Shown here: in pieces, positions 47,033 through 56,957 of the stretch
How the letters are laid out: each line of letters opens with the position of its first letter
How positions within the stretch are numbered: position 1 is the stretch's first letter
From: Cytophagaceae bacterium
GTDB taxonomy: Bacteria > Bacteroidota > Bacteroidia > Cytophagales > Cyclobacteriaceae
Direction of reading: 5' to 3'
Assembly (NCBI GenBank): GCA_006969745.1
Contig: CP030886.1
Coordinates: forward strand, 1,399,234 to 1,463,233
Length of the DNA: 64,000 nucleotides
The notes under the pieces: model-generated
The model's database searches: none
Seen by the model: only the letters and a program-made list of their open reading frames with translations
Told to the model about the DNA's origin: nothing
Made by a program: the position numbers and the translations under genes

Positions 47033-48926
47033 ATTTCGACCCTTTTATAATGTCTTCAACGACTTCAGGATTCAATAGCGTTGAAGTATCGCCAAGATTT
47101 GAAGTGTCCTTACTCGCAATTTTGCGAAGAATTCTTCTCATAATCTTGCCTGACCGAGTTTTTGGAAGTCCGGAGACAATCTGTACCTGATCAGGTTTAG
47201 CTATCGGGCCAATCATCTTACTTACAGTTTCTCTAATCTCCTCTTCTATCCCATCTGCCTCTGCAATGACGAACGCATAAATACCTTGCCCTTTAATGTC
47301 ATGTGGAAAGCCAACTACAGCTGACTCTACAACTTTGGCATGCTCGTTAATTGCGTTTTCAACTTCAGCTGTTCCCATTCTATGCCCAGAAACATTAATG
47401 ACATCATCAACCCGCCCAAGAATACGTAAGTAGCCATCGTGATCTCGCTTAGCTCCATCTCCGGTAAAGTACATGTTATTGTAAGCAGAGAAATAAGTCT
47501 GTTTGCATCGCTCATGATCACCATAAGTCGTTCTTAGAATGGATGGCCATGGAAACTTGACACACAAGTTCCCTTCAACATTATTGCCTTCCAGCTCATT
47601 CCCGTCTGCATCCACAATTATCGGCTGAATCCCGGGGAGAGGAAGTGAGGCATGAGCTGGTTTATTCGGTGTAATCCCCGCCAACGCCGATATCATAATA
47701 CCCCCGGTTTCAGTTTGCCACCAGGTATCCACTAGAGGACACCTCCCTTTACCTATTTGTTCATGATACCAATGCCAGGCTTCCTCGTTGATTGGCTCAC
47801 CTACCGAGCCAATTACCTTAAGTGAGTCTAACTTGTGCTTCCTCACAGGCTCCAATCCATGTGCCTGAAGTGCTCTGATAGCAGTAGGCGCTGTATAAAA
47901 CTGATTCACCTGATGCTTGTCGCAGACTTCCCAAAACCGGCCTGCATCCGGATAAGTAGGAACACCTTCAAACATAATAGTGGCAGCTCCGGCCAAAAGC
48001 GGACCATAAACAATATATGAATGCCCAGTAATCCACCCAACATCAGCAGTACACCAATACATGTCACCAGGTTTGTATTGGAAAACATTTAAGAACGAAT
48101 AATAGGTATAAACCATATATCCACCACATGTATGTACCACGCCTTTAGGTTTACCTGTAGAGCCTGAGGTATACAAAATGAATAGCAAATCCTCTGCATC
48201 CATTTCCTCAGCTTCATTTTGATCAGACATATCTTTTATAGCATCGTGCCACCACAGGTCACGACCAATTTCCATATGTACTTCAGTTTTGGTACGTTGA
48301 AATACTATAACCTTTTCAACGCAGCTGCATTTTTGCAAAGCATCGTCAACGACTCCTTTTACGTCAATTGTTTTGGCACCTCGGAAATTCCCATCTGAGG
48401 TTAATACCATCTTTGCATCACAATCATTGATTCTATCTGCCAGAGCGTTAGAAGAGAACCCAGCGAATACCACTGAGTGAACGGCTCCAATTCTGGCACA
48501 TGCAAGCATAGCAACTGCCGCCTCAGGTACCATGGGCATATATATAATTACCCGATCCCCTTTCTCTACACCATTTGCAATCATTGCATTTGCAAATTGG
48601 CACACCTTTCTGTGCAACTCCTTGTATGTAATTGTTTCGGGCCTCTCCTTCGGATCATTTGGCTCCCATAGTATTGCCACTTGATCACCTCTGTCAGGCA
48701 AGTGTCGATCAAGTAGATTCTCAGTGATGTTGAGCTTTGCACCAAGAAACCATTTTATATCTGGGCTATTGAAATCCCATTCCAGAATTTTATCCCACTT
48801 CTTCCTCCAGTTAAATGAATTAGCAATTTCTTCCCAAAAAGCTTCAGGATCTGCAACACTATGATCATACTTCGTCGTGTATTCGCTAAGAGAAGATATT
48901 CTGTGAGGTTTGGTGAAGTCTTTCAT
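47031..48926 (-). CDS. acs: acetyl-coenzyme A synthetase
   Basis: A 631-residue AMP-forming enzyme converting acetate, ATP and CoA to acetyl-CoA. Seen are the N-terminal AFWEEIANSFNWRKKWDKILEWDF, the P-loop LLFILYTSGSTGKPKGVVH, WWQTETGGIM, FTGDGAKRDHDGYLRILGRVDDVINVSGHRMGTAEVE and the acetylation-prone Lys in LPKTRSGKIMRRILR. Length and motifs are standard. Confidence 0.97.
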   Translation of the reverse strand: MKDFTKPHRISSLSEYTTKYDHSVADPEAFWEEIANSFNWRKKWDKILEWDFNSPDIKWFLGAKLNITENLLDRHLPDRGDQVAILWEPNDPKERPETITYKELHRKVCQFANAMIANGVEKGDRVIIYMPMVPEAAVAMLACARIGAVHSVVFAGFSSNALADRINDCDAKMVLTSDGNFRGAKTIDVKGVVDDALQKCSCVEKVIVFQRTKTEVHMEIGRDLWWHDAIKDMSDQNEAEEMDAEDLLFILYTSGSTGKPKGVVHTCGGYMVYTYYSFLNVFQYKPGDMYWCTADVGWITGHSYIVYGPLLAGAATIMFEGVPTYPDAGRFWEVCDKHQVNQFYTAPTAIRALQAHGLEPVRKHKLDSLKVIGSVGEPINEEAWHWYHEQIGKGRCPLVDTWWQTETGGIMISALAGITPNKPAHASLPLPGIQPIIVDADGNELEGNNVEGNLCVKFPWPSILRTTYGDHERCKQTYFSAYNNMYFTGDGAKRDHDGYLRILGRVDDVINVSGHRMGTAEVENAINEHAKVVESAVVGFPHDIKGQGIYAFVIAEADGIEEEIRETVSKMIGPIAKPDQVQIVSGLPKTRSGKIMRRILRKIASKDTSNLGDTSTLLNPEVVEDIIKGSK

Positions 48927-49019
48927 AATTTTAAATCTAACAAATGCCTAACTGAGTGCCATGCGAATAGCCTGCTTTCTAAATTTGTAATCTGATCAGT
49001 GTTCTATTCAGAAAAAGCT

Positions 49020-49050
49020 TTTTCATTTCAAAAGAAAACTCCTATCTTTG
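49020..49050 (+). promoter_or_regulatory. primary-sigma promoter of rpsT
   Basis: TTTT at 49020-49023, a 19-bp spacer and TATCTTTG at 49043-49050 match TTTG-N19-TAnnTTTG with one mismatch, 34 bp before the start codon. Confidence 0.75.
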
Positions 49051-49084
49051 CCGTCCGAAATTTTTAGAATACTAGAAAAGCGTT

Positions 49085-49336
49085 ATGGCAAACCATAAAT
49101 CAGCACTTAAGAGAATAAGAAGCAACGAGGCTAAAAGACTGAGAAATAGATATCAGCACAAGACGGCTCGAACGTTCATAAAAAGACTAAGAGAGACTAC
49201 TGACAAGAAAGCTGGTGAAGAGCTTCTTACTCAGGTTGTTTCAATGGTGGATAAGCTTGCAAAGCAGAACATTATCCACAAGAACAAAGCCGGACACCTT
49301 AAGTCTCAACTGACCAAGCACGTAGCAGGTCTTTAA
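49085..49336 (+). CDS. rpsT: 30S ribosomal protein S20
   Basis: An 83-residue S20. It starts MANHKSALKRIRSNEAKRLRNR and has the typical KTARTFIKRLRE and KAGHLKSQLTKHV helices. Monocistronic, between a good promoter and a strong terminator. Confidence 0.97.
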   Translation: MANHKSALKRIRSNEAKRLRNRYQHKTARTFIKRLRETTDKKAGEELLTQVVSMVDKLAKQNIIHKNKAGHLKSQLTKHVAGL

Positions 49337-49361
49337 GACTTAAACCAAAGACATTTTTTTT

Positions 49362-49392
49362 ACCCTGTGTGAGCAATTGCACAGGGTTTTTT
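49362..49392 (+). terminator. intrinsic terminator of rpsT
   Basis: An 8-bp stem pairs 49362-49369 with 49380-49387 and is followed by a T run. Confidence 0.88.
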
Positions 49393-49475
49393 GTTTTCAA
49401 CTAGTGGTTTTGACGAAGTAGACTATTTTTGAACCACTACCATCAAAAGAATTGCTTTCAGCGAGCCAATTACTG

Positions 49476-50165
49476 ATGGAAAATAGATTAACAATTAAAC
49501 GATGGGCGGAGGAAGATCGTCCACGTGAAAAACTCCTACTAAAAGGGAAAGCAGCACTCTCTGAGGCCGAACTCATCGCGATACTAATCGGCTCAGGCAA
49601 CAAAGAGCAGACTGCAGTCGAACTTTCACAATATATTCTGAATCAATGCGAAAATAACCTTACCCGACTAGCTAGACTTTCAGTAAAAGATTTAGAAAAG
49701 TTTAAAGGTATCGGTGAAGCAAAGGCTATTTCCATAGTAGCGGCACTTGAGATAGGTAGGCGCAGAAAAGAATCCGAACCAGCAAAAAGTGTAAAAATCA
49801 TTTCCTCTTCAGATGCATTTAATCTTTTGCATGGTGACCTTATGGATTTACGTCACGAGGAATTCTGGGTAATACTAATGAAGCGTAACAATGAGGTGAT
49901 AAAAAAAGAGATGCTCAGCCTTGGAGGTGTTTCGGGAACGGTCGTAGATGCTAAAATCATATTCAAGCGGGCACTTGAAGAAACTGCTAGTGGGATAATC
50001 CTTGCTCATAATCATCCAAGTGGGAATCTTAAGCCAAGTAAGGAAGATAGAGCATTAACCAAACAACTGAGTGATGCAGGGAAGACACTTGACATTGCCA
50101 TTCTAGATCATTTAATAATCACAGATCAAGGTTTTTTTAGCTTTGCTGATGAAAACATGATCTAA
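49476..50165 (+). CDS. radC: RadC family JAB-domain protein
   Basis: Start at ATG 49476 (frame open upstream to TTG 49452), giving 229 residues. The N-terminal UPF0758 helix-hairpin-helix part has WAEEDRPREKLLLKGKAALSEAELIAILI and LEKFKGIGEAKAISIVAALEIGRR. The C-terminal JAB/MPN metalloprotease-like domain has the full zinc motif LAHNHPSGNLKPSKED. Despite the name, a DNA repair role is not supported in E. coli; function remains open. Confidence 0.94.
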   Translation: MENRLTIKRWAEEDRPREKLLLKGKAALSEAELIAILIGSGNKEQTAVELSQYILNQCENNLTRLARLSVKDLEKFKGIGEAKAISIVAALEIGRRRKESEPAKSVKIISSSDAFNLLHGDLMDLRHEEFWVILMKRNNEVIKKEMLSLGGVSGTVVDAKIIFKRALEETASGIILAHNHPSGNLKPSKEDRALTKQLSDAGKTLDIAILDHLIITDQGFFSFADENMI

Positions 50166-50199
50166 CAAATCGACATTAAATTTGTATTAAAGACTTGCT

Positions 50200-50790
50200 A
50201 TGAAGAAAATCTGGCTGATTTTTATACCAGTAGTTATTGTTGTTTTTGTCATCACTCAATCGGGGAATTCGGACGAAAAGTATATTCAGGAAATACAAAC
50301 CTTCTGGGAAGAGAGAAACGATTTCTTCAGGTCATCCGAAGCAAGTCCATTCGTTCAGAAAAACCAGGATTATCAGGAAGTAGCATATTTCAAACCCAAT
50401 TCCGATTACCGTGTGAGTGGGGAATTGTCCCGATTTACGAAAAGAGAAACTTTGACTCTGACCAATAGTGATGGAACTAAAACCACTTACCTGAAATTTG
50501 CCAATGCAAATTTTAAAATTAAGGGTAAGGTATGCTCACTACTAATACTCAAGGCGCTTGGTTTTGGGAATCAGTACTTGCTTGCATTCGGTGACGAAAC
50601 AAGCGGTGACTCCACATACGGCGGTGGAAGGTACCTCGATGTTGCGATCGGGAAGTCAGATCTGATCACACTTGATTTCAATAAAGCCTACAACCCCTAT
50701 TGCGCCTATTTTGATGACTTTACTTGCCCTTTACCACCAAGGGAAAATTTACTAGATGTAGCAATCAACGCTGGCGAAAAAAACAAATAA
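50200..50790 (+). CDS. DUF1684 protein, membrane-anchored or secreted
   Basis: A 196-residue protein with an N-terminal hydrophobic helix (about 3-21) that is an uncleaved anchor or signal peptide. The rest matches DUF1684: IQTFWEERNDFFRSSEASPF, YLLAFGDETSGDSTYGGGRYLDV, and LDFNKAYNPYCAYFDDFTCPLPPRENLL. The conserved C and H-free pocket has no known enzymatic role. It follows radC by 34 bp. Confidence 0.88.
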   Translation: MKKIWLIFIPVVIVVFVITQSGNSDEKYIQEIQTFWEERNDFFRSSEASPFVQKNQDYQEVAYFKPNSDYRVSGELSRFTKRETLTLTNSDGTKTTYLKFANANFKIKGKVCSLLILKALGFGNQYLLAFGDETSGDSTYGGGRYLDVAIGKSDLITLDFNKAYNPYCAYFDDFTCPLPPRENLLDVAINAGEKNK

Positions 50791-50829
50791 CAAACTTGGA
50801 TTCTGAGTTCAATTTAAAAATGCTAAACT

Positions 50830-51486
50830 ATGAGAACTAAATTAAAATTTTTGTTGATGATTTGGGTCATCCCCGGAATGGCGCAAACGCTAGAAGAGAC
50901 AATAACTGTAACAGGAAGAGCTGAAAAGCTTGTAACACCTAATCAAATTGAGGTAAGTATTATGCTCCAAGAGTACATATCCTCTGAAGGTAGAGTAAGT
51001 ATCAAAACACTTGAAGAACAATTGATAACCGCACTTAGGAATAAGGGATTAGAGAGTCTGGTTTTACAAATTCAAAGTTTAGATGCCCATCCTAATTATA
51101 ATTCATACGGATCTGATGACCAATTAACTATTTCTAAAACTTACCTTGTCAACATGAACAATATTGATGAATTTGAATCAATACTTAACGAAATCGAGGC
51201 TGGCGGTGTGGCCAATGCTATGATTAACAACTTTCATTTCCGTGATAAATTTGAGTTAACAAAAAAACTTCAGAAAAGTGCAATAGAAAATGCTCGTATA
51301 AATGCAGAGTACGTTGCTAAAATTGCCGGTAAGAAGCTTGGTGAGATATCTACTATCACCGTTTTTGACCTTACATTAAATAGTTATTTCGGCTCATATT
51401 CAAGTTCAATAGAAGATTCTCAAACTGTTCAATTGCGCAAATTGCTTGCCGAACTATCCGTTTCAGTAGTTTACAAAATGAACTAA
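50830..51486 (+). CDS. SIMPL-domain (DUF541) periplasmic protein
   Basis: A 218-residue protein with a signal peptide ending near GMAQ (residue 18). The mature part fits SIMPL/DUF541: TLEETITVTGRAEKLVTPNQIEVSIML, then a C-terminal KSAIENARINAEYVAKIAGKKLGEISTI segment. Members such as BP26/OMP28 form channels or oligomers in the periplasm; the role here is unknown. Confidence 0.88.
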   Translation: MRTKLKFLLMIWVIPGMAQTLEETITVTGRAEKLVTPNQIEVSIMLQEYISSEGRVSIKTLEEQLITALRNKGLESLVLQIQSLDAHPNYNSYGSDDQLTISKTYLVNMNNIDEFESILNEIEAGGVANAMINNFHFRDKFELTKKLQKSAIENARINAEYVAKIAGKKLGEISTITVFDLTLNSYFGSYSSSIEDSQTVQLRKLLAELSVSVVYKMN

Positions 51487-51539
51487 GGCGTTTAATAATT
51501 CAATTGATTTATTATGAAGTGATGCCTCAATAGATTCTT

Positions 51540-51547
51540 TATTTTTG
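51540..51547 (+). promoter_or_regulatory. -7 element before pheT
   Basis: TATTTTTG matches TAnnTTTG and lies 28 bp before the pheT start; no TTTG is found 19 bp upstream. Confidence 0.5.
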
Positions 51548-51575
51548 CCATCTTAATTCAGAGATACTAGCAAGA

Positions 51576-53987
51576 ATGAAGATTTCCTACAATTGGCTTA
51601 AAGAATACATTGATTTCACAGAATCACCTGAAACACTTGGTGACATCCTAACACAAACAGGTCTTGAGGTCGAGGGCATTGAGAAAGTAGAAAAAATACC
51701 TGGCGGACTTAAAGGTATTGTAGTAGGAGAAGTAGTTTCCTGCGAGCAACACCCCAATGCCGACAAACTGAAAGTCACCAAAGTAGACATAGGTGCTGAT
51801 CAATTATCTGATATTGTATGTGGTGCACCTAATGTTGCCACTGGTCAAAAAGTATTAGTAGCGACAGTTAACTGTATGATTCACCCAACCAGTGGTGAGC
51901 CTTTTAAGATAAAAAAAGCCAAGATTCGTGGTGAGGTTTCTGAAGGAATGATTTGTGCTGAAGACGAGTTAGGACTGGGCACAGGACACGATGGTATTAT
52001 GGTACTAGACACAGATAAGTCTAACGGTACCCCTGCAATAGAACTTTTCGAAACGGGAGAAGATCACATATTTGAAATCGGGCTCACGCCAAACAGAGGA
52101 GATGCCACTTCTCATATGGGATCAGCAAGGGATTTAAAAGCATATTTCAGAAAGGAATTGTCTATTCCTCAACCTCAAAAGCTGGAGACCAAAAATGATA
52201 GACCAATAGCGGTAGAGGTGAAAGACTCTGAAAGGTGTCCTAGATTTTCAGGTGTTACCATCAGGGGAATAAAGGTGCAATCATCTCCAGACTGGCTCCA
52301 GTGGAAGTTAAGATCAATAGGACTTGAGCCAATCAATAATGTAGTTGACATCACAAATTATGTTCTTCACTCTATCGGGCAGCCAATGCACGCTTATGAT
52401 GCGTCTCATATTAAGGGAAACAAGATCATTGTAGATACTTTAAAGGATAAGACTCCCTTCACCACCCTTGAAGGAAAGGAAAGAAAACTGAGCAGTGAAG
52501 ATCTGATGGTATGTAATGGTGAACGTGAAGGCATGTGCATGGCTGGGGTTCTCGGCGGACTTCACTCAGGTGTAACTGAAGATACAACTGACATATTCCT
52601 TGAAAGTGCATATTGGGATGCTGATGGAATTAGATCTACTGCACAAAGACATACCATCTCAACCGATGCCTCCTTCAGATACGAGCGAGGCGCAGATCCT
52701 GAGATGACCATTCCAGCCGTTGAATTAGGAGCATCACTTATTTTGGAACTTGCCGGAGGCTATATCGCGTCCGAAATCGTAGACATTTATCCAAATCCAA
52801 TCAAGGAAAAAGTCATTGATATTGAGTTTAAGACCTTTCACTGGCTAATAGGAAAAGAACTTGACCATAAGCTTATCATGGAAATCCTGAACTGGTTGGA
52901 TATAAAAACTGAGGATGTAACAAAGACAGGGTTTAAGGCTGTCGTACCATCCTATAGAAGCGACGTTACCAGACCTGCCGATCTGGTTGAAGAGGTTTTG
53001 CGAATCTACGGGTTTAACGAAGTAGCGCTCGATGAGGAGTTTTCTGCTGATTATTTAGCAGAGTTTGAGGAGCATGAACCGTATCGTGTTCAAGAAGATT
53101 TATCGCGCTTTCTTGCTGGAAGAGGATATTCAGAAATTCTCACAAACTCTCTGACCAGCCCTCGGTATTACGAAAAATTTCCACTGGGCGGAGAGCCCGT
53201 AGAAATGCTCAATCCTTCAAGTGAGGAATTGACCATTATGAAAACCTCCCCAGTCTACACTGCACTAGAATCTGTAGCCTACAACATCAATAGACGTAAT
53301 CCCAATTTAAAATTTTTCGAATTTGGACGTTCATACAAAAAAGATGGAAAGAGATATGTCGAAACGGAGTGGCTTTCTTTTTACCTGACAGGTAATACAA
53401 CTGAAGCTAACTGGCTTGATGAACCACGTAAAACTTCATTCCATGACCTGAACACCTCTGTGATGGGAATGCTGAAGTATGCCGGAATTAGAAAAACTGA
53501 AATAATTCCGTCAGAAAAAGACACCCTTTATGAGTATGGAATAGTGATAAAGAAAGAAGGTAAAATGTTGGGTATTTTAGGTAAACTAAAGAAGGAATTA
53601 CTCTCTATATATGGTATCAAACAAGATGTGTATCATGCACAGTTAGACTGGTCAACTGTTGTTGAGTTGTACAAGTCCGATGTAGCTTACGAACCCATTC
53701 CTAAGTACCCGGAAGTGAAGAGAGATCTGTCACTTGTACTCGACAAAAAGATTTCTTACGCTGACATTCAGCGACTTGCTTTCAAACAAGAAAAGAAATT
53801 ATTGAACAGAATGAACCTTTTCAGTGTCTATGAGGGCGATAAAATAGAAAAAGGAAAAAAAGCTTACGCAATTAGTTTTTTTCTTCAAGATAAATTCAAA
53901 ACTTTAACAGATAAACAAATAGATAAAAGTATGAATAGCTTGATGAGTTTATATGAAAAAGAACTCGGAGCTGTCATACGAAAATAA
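51576..53987 (+). CDS. pheT: phenylalanyl-tRNA synthetase beta subunit
   Basis: An 803-residue subunit of the (alpha-beta)2 enzyme. It has the N-terminal tRNA-binding OB domain (GIVVGEVVSCEQHPNADKLKVTKVDIG), the B3/B4 editing region (SIGLEPINNVVDITNYV, GVLGGLHSGV), B5 (RPADLVEEVLRIYGFNEV), a catalytic-like core and a C-terminal FDX-ACB anticodon domain (PKYPEVKRDLSLVLDKKISYADI). pheS is not in the window, so the subunits are unlinked. The next gene starts on the base after its stop. Confidence 0.97.
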   Translation: MKISYNWLKEYIDFTESPETLGDILTQTGLEVEGIEKVEKIPGGLKGIVVGEVVSCEQHPNADKLKVTKVDIGADQLSDIVCGAPNVATGQKVLVATVNCMIHPTSGEPFKIKKAKIRGEVSEGMICAEDELGLGTGHDGIMVLDTDKSNGTPAIELFETGEDHIFEIGLTPNRGDATSHMGSARDLKAYFRKELSIPQPQKLETKNDRPIAVEVKDSERCPRFSGVTIRGIKVQSSPDWLQWKLRSIGLEPINNVVDITNYVLHSIGQPMHAYDASHIKGNKIIVDTLKDKTPFTTLEGKERKLSSEDLMVCNGEREGMCMAGVLGGLHSGVTEDTTDIFLESAYWDADGIRSTAQRHTISTDASFRYERGADPEMTIPAVELGASLILELAGGYIASEIVDIYPNPIKEKVIDIEFKTFHWLIGKELDHKLIMEILNWLDIKTEDVTKTGFKAVVPSYRSDVTRPADLVEEVLRIYGFNEVALDEEFSADYLAEFEEHEPYRVQEDLSRFLAGRGYSEILTNSLTSPRYYEKFPLGGEPVEMLNPSSEELTIMKTSPVYTALESVAYNINRRNPNLKFFEFGRSYKKDGKRYVETEWLSFYLTGNTTEANWLDEPRKTSFHDLNTSVMGMLKYAGIRKTEIIPSEKDTLYEYGIVIKKEGKMLGILGKLKKELLSIYGIKQDVYHAQLDWSTVVELYKSDVAYEPIPKYPEVKRDLSLVLDKKISYADIQRLAFKQEKKLLNRMNLFSVYEGDKIEKGKKAYAISFFLQDKFKTLTDKQIDKSMNSLMSLYEKELGAVIRK

Positions 53988-54284
53988 ATGCCTGGCGAAA
54001 AATTATATCGTGAATTTCAAAATCTGGAACGAAAAATTCAGCTGGTGCTTTCTGAAAACAAGCGCTTAAAAGATGAATTGGATCAAACCAGAGAAGAAAA
54101 TGGCACACTGAAAGAAAAAATGAAGAGCCAGGAGGCTAATCTGACTTCCTTTCAGGATAAAATGAAAATAAATAAACTTGTAAATAACACGGTAGTCAGT
54201 GAAGGAGATTCAGCGTTGCTGAAAGAGACGATAGATAGCTACATCAAGGAGATAGATAAATGTATTGCCCATTTGGCAGAATAA
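53988..54284 (+). CDS. coiled-coil protein, ZapB-like candidate
   Basis: A 98-residue, highly charged protein that is nearly all coiled coil (FQNLERKIQLVLSENKRLKDELDQTREENGTLKEKM), ending in a short helical ETIDSYIKEIDKCIAHLAE. Its ATG follows the pheT stop directly and the zapA gene starts 18 bp after it. The position beside zapA and the size and form suggest an FtsZ-ring partner acting like ZapB, but this is inference from context; sequence similarity to E. coli ZapB cannot be judged by eye. Confidence 0.65.
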   Translation: MPGEKLYREFQNLERKIQLVLSENKRLKDELDQTREENGTLKEKMKSQEANLTSFQDKMKINKLVNNTVVSEGDSALLKETIDSYIKEIDKCIAHLAE

Positions 54285-54302
54285 AATAACTATATAAACC
54301 GA

Positions 54303-54587
54303 ATGGCTGAACTATCCATAAAAATCAGAATTGGGAACAGGGAGTATCCCATGAGAGTGAAAGCGGAGGATGAAGAAAGGATACGAAGAGCAGGGAAACT
54401 TTTAAATGAGAAAATAAAAAATTACCAAAATCAATTTGGGATAGACGATGCCCAGGATTTGGTTGCCATGGTAGCTTTTGATTGTCTGGTCGAGAAACTA
54501 AAGCGTGAAGAAACATCAGAAGCTTCTGATGATTTTGCACTTGATGAAATCTCAAAATTAAACCAGCTCATCACCAACTCGATTTAG
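54303..54587 (+). CDS. zapA: cell division protein ZapA
   Basis: A 94-residue ZapA, which binds FtsZ and bundles its protofilaments at mid-cell. The N-terminal beta-alpha part LSIKIRIGNREYPMRVKAEDEERIRRAGKLLNEKI is typical, followed by a C-terminal dimer/tetramer helix (AQDLVAMVAFDCLVEKLKRE). It sits between the coiled-coil gene and rny, an arrangement repeated in Bacteroidota. Confidence 0.9.
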   Translation: MAELSIKIRIGNREYPMRVKAEDEERIRRAGKLLNEKIKNYQNQFGIDDAQDLVAMVAFDCLVEKLKREETSEASDDFALDEISKLNQLITNSI

Positions 54588-54656
54588 CATTCTGATTATA
54601 TCGCCCTTGATTTAGACACGTCTGACTGTCCTGTTATTTGATAAATCGAATAATAA

Positions 54657-56222
54657 ATGGACACCACAATCATCATAATTATTGCAGCCATCGTAGGTGC
54701 AGCTATCGGGCTGCTCATTGGGAGAGCTTTGCAAGGGAAAAGTGCGAGTAAGAAGGTAAAAGAAGCCGAAGAACAAAGTAAGCTTATTTTGAAAGAGGCG
54801 GAAGTAACTGCTGAAAGTATCAAGAAAGATAAGATTCATGAAGCAAAAGAGAACCTCTTCAAAATGAGAAGTGAATTTGAAGAAGAAGCTGCTCGCAAGA
54901 AAAATATCATTCTCACAAACGAACAAAAGCTCAAACAAAAAGAAGCCAACCTCAACAAACAATTTGAGCAAGCTAAGCGCAAGGAAGATGAGCTGGACGG
55001 CTTGAAAGAAACGCTTTCAAATCAGATGGAGATTGCTCGTCAGCGAAAAGAAGAGTTCGAAAAGATGCAAAAGCAGCAAGTAGCTATTCTGGAGAAAGCA
55101 GCCAACTTACCTGCCGAAGAGGCCAAAGCACAACTCATGGAGGCACTAAAAGACGAAGCCCGAACAAGCGCCTCAGCACACATTAAAGAGATTGTGGAAG
55201 AAGCAAAGATGACTGCTACCAAGGAAGCCAAAAAAGTGGTAATAGAAGCCATCCAGCGAACAGCAACGGAGCATGCCATCGAAAATACAGTTTCTGTTTT
55301 CAACATTGAAAGTGATGACATCAAAGGTAAAATCATCGGGCGTGAAGGAAGAAATATACGAGCGCTGGAAGCTGCAACTGGTGTTGAAATCATTGTTGAT
55401 GATACACCCGAGGCAATCATAATTTCCGGATTTGATCCAGTAAGAAGAGAGATTGCTCGGCTATCACTACATCGCTTGGTTCAGGATGGTAGAATACACC
55501 CTGCACGGATTGAAGAAATTGTAAATAAGACTTCCAAAAATATTGGAGATGAAATAGTGGAAATCGGAGAACGAACAGTGATTGACCTTGGCATCCATGG
55601 ATTACATCCGGAGTTGATCAAGATGGTTGGCCGTATGCGTTTTCGAGCATCATACGGTCAAAATTTGCTACAACATTCGCGCGAAGTTGCAAACCTCTGC
55701 GCCACGCTGGCTTCCGAACTCGGATTAAATCCAAAGCTCGCTAAGCGAGCGGGACTCTTGCACGATATTGGCAAAGTATGGCCAGAAGAGCCAGAAAAAC
55801 CCCATGCAATCATAGGTATGGAACTGGCCAAAAAGTATAATGAGAATGCTGAAGTCTGCAACGCAATAGGTGCTCACCATGACGAAATAGAAATGACTTC
55901 AATGATTTCACCGATCGTTCAGGCATGTGATGCAATTTCAGGATCACGACCAGGGGCCAGACGAGAGATCATGGAGCAGTACCTGAAACGATTGAAAGAT
56001 CTCGAGGGCATTGCTTTGAATTTTGATGGGGTAAACAAATGCTACGCAATCCAGGCTGGGCGAGAGCTACGGGTGCTGGTAGATGCCGAGAATGTAGATG
56101 ACAAACAGGCCGGAGATTTATCTTTTAACATTTCTCAAAAAATCGAGAAGGATATGCAATACCCCGGACAAATAAAAGTTACCGTTATAAGGGAAACGCG
56201 TGCTGTTGCGTTTGCTAAGTAA
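54657..56222 (+). CDS. rny: ribonuclease Y
   Basis: A 521-residue membrane-anchored endoribonuclease that starts mRNA decay. It has an N-terminal membrane helix (residues 3-25), a long coiled coil (about 30-190), a KH RNA-binding domain ([39 protein letters not shown]) and the HD domain with [13 protein letters not shown] and the metal-binding LLHDIGK. All hallmarks are present and length is standard. Confidence 0.97.
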   Translation: MDTTIIIIIAAIVGAAIGLLIGRALQGKSASKKVKEAEEQSKLILKEAEVTAESIKKDKIHEAKENLFKMRSEFEEEAARKKNIILTNEQKLKQKEANLNKQFEQAKRKEDELDGLKETLSNQMEIARQRKEEFEKMQKQQVAILEKAANLPAEEAKAQLMEALKDEARTSASAHIKEIVEEAKMTATKEAKKVVIEAIQRTATEHAIENTVSVFNIESDDIKGKIIGREGRNIRALEAATGVEIIVDDTPEAIIISGFDPVRREIARLSLHRLVQDGRIHPARIEEIVNKTSKNIGDEIVEIGERTVIDLGIHGLHPELIKMVGRMRFRASYGQNLLQHSREVANLCATLASELGLNPKLAKRAGLLHDIGKVWPEEPEKPHAIIGMELAKKYNENAEVCNAIGAHHDEIEMTSMISPIVQACDAISGSRPGARREIMEQYLKRLKDLEGIALNFDGVNKCYAIQAGRELRVLVDAENVDDKQAGDLSFNISQKIEKDMQYPGQIKVTVIRETRAVAFAK

Positions 56223-56246
56223 GAATTAACTTTAAATAAAAATGCC

Positions 56247-56750
56247 ATGAAAAAGATATTGCTTTCGCTTTCAATCCTATCCATCATCATTATCACTTCA
56301 TGTAGCAGCGATGATGGTGTTGCTGTTAATAATCAAATCACCGTAGGCGATCAAACGTTCGATATAACGAATGGTGGATTTATTGATTTAGGCGAATCAG
56401 AAGGCACTCGTCAAGGTGTATTTGCTTTAGCAGATGCAGATGTTTCAATAACCTCAACGCCTTCGTTTTCCGTTGGCAGCAGTTCTTCGTTTCGAATTGT
56501 ATTGAATCTGGTTGCACCAGGTTCATCCCTTAGCTCGGGTACATACACAAAGGGTGATGTACTAAGTCTAGATGGAGGTAAATTTTTCTTTATTACCCTG
56601 TTAGATGCAGACGGAACATCATACAGTGTAGATAGTGGTTCAGTTCAATTTAGTGGGGCAAGCCCAAACTTTACGTTAAGCTTTGATTTGACACTGAATG
56701 GCGACACAAAGATGACTGGAGGATTTAGCGGTGAGTTTGCCACAAATTGA
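56247..56750 (+). CDS. small lipoprotein of unknown function
   Basis: A 167-residue lipoprotein (lipobox ITSC, Cys19, then SSDDG). The rest is beta-rich with Ser/Gly/Thr repeats (NGGFIDLGESEGTRQGVF, VDSGSVQFSGASPNFTLSFDLTLNGDTKMTGGFSGEF), a pattern common in Bacteroidota surface lipoproteins. It ends 26 bp before the left repeat described at 56777. Confidence 0.75.
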   Translation: MKKILLSLSILSIIIITSCSSDDGVAVNNQITVGDQTFDITNGGFIDLGESEGTRQGVFALADADVSITSTPSFSVGSSSSFRIVLNLVAPGSSLSSGTYTKGDVLSLDGGKFFFITLLDADGTSYSVDSGSVQFSGASPNFTLSFDLTLNGDTKMTGGFSGEFATN

Positions 56751-56776
56751 CATGAACTATGTCTAATTCATAATGA

Positions 56777-56955
56777 TATCTTTGTTTTAATGGCATATTG
56801 TCAAACTGAGGCTGAGAAGATTAAATCCGACTAGAAGTCTAAGCGGTCCCTTACATACAGCTATTGATGATATTTAAGTATAAAAAAATTCAAAAACCGG
56901 AGTTAGCGCCTCGGTTTTTTTGTTAAACTGATTTTAAAAATGGAATTTGCAAGCT
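56777..56955 (+). repeat. left copy of duplicated lysA control region
   Basis: Imperfect direct repeat of 60949-61131. Shared parts, in order: a -7 element (TATCTTTG, 56777-56784), an ATG 6 bp later, a stretch with TCAAACTG, a TAT-TGA-TGA stop, AAGTATAAA, a terminator-like hairpin GGAGTTAGCG flanked by AAACC and CGGTTTTTTT, and ATGGAATTTGCAAGCT, the first bases of lysA. From 56860 on the two copies are almost identical apart from small indels; the first 80 bp are more diverged. The homology stops right after the fifth lysA codon. Confidence 0.85.
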
Positions 56956-56957
56956 AA
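56790..56957 (+). pseudogene. decayed leader ORF and truncated lysA start
   Basis: In the left copy the leader ORF starts at 56790 and reads MAYCQTEAEKIKSD before a TAG at 56832; the same frame continues as KSKRSLTYSY to the conserved TGA at 56865. Its two halves together are lysine-bearing like the right copy, so it is best read as a leader ORF with a nonsense mutation. The lysA start at 56940 reads MEFAS and then TAA. Both are non-functional remnants. The protease gene begins 16 bp later and may be transcribed from this left promoter. Confidence 0.6.
56894..56921 (+). terminator. terminator-like hairpin, left copy
   Basis: Left arm 56894-56902, loop TTAGCG, right arm 56909-56917, then a T run. 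One stem mismatch compared with the right copy at 61060-61089, so it is probably a weaker terminator. Confidence 0.55.
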
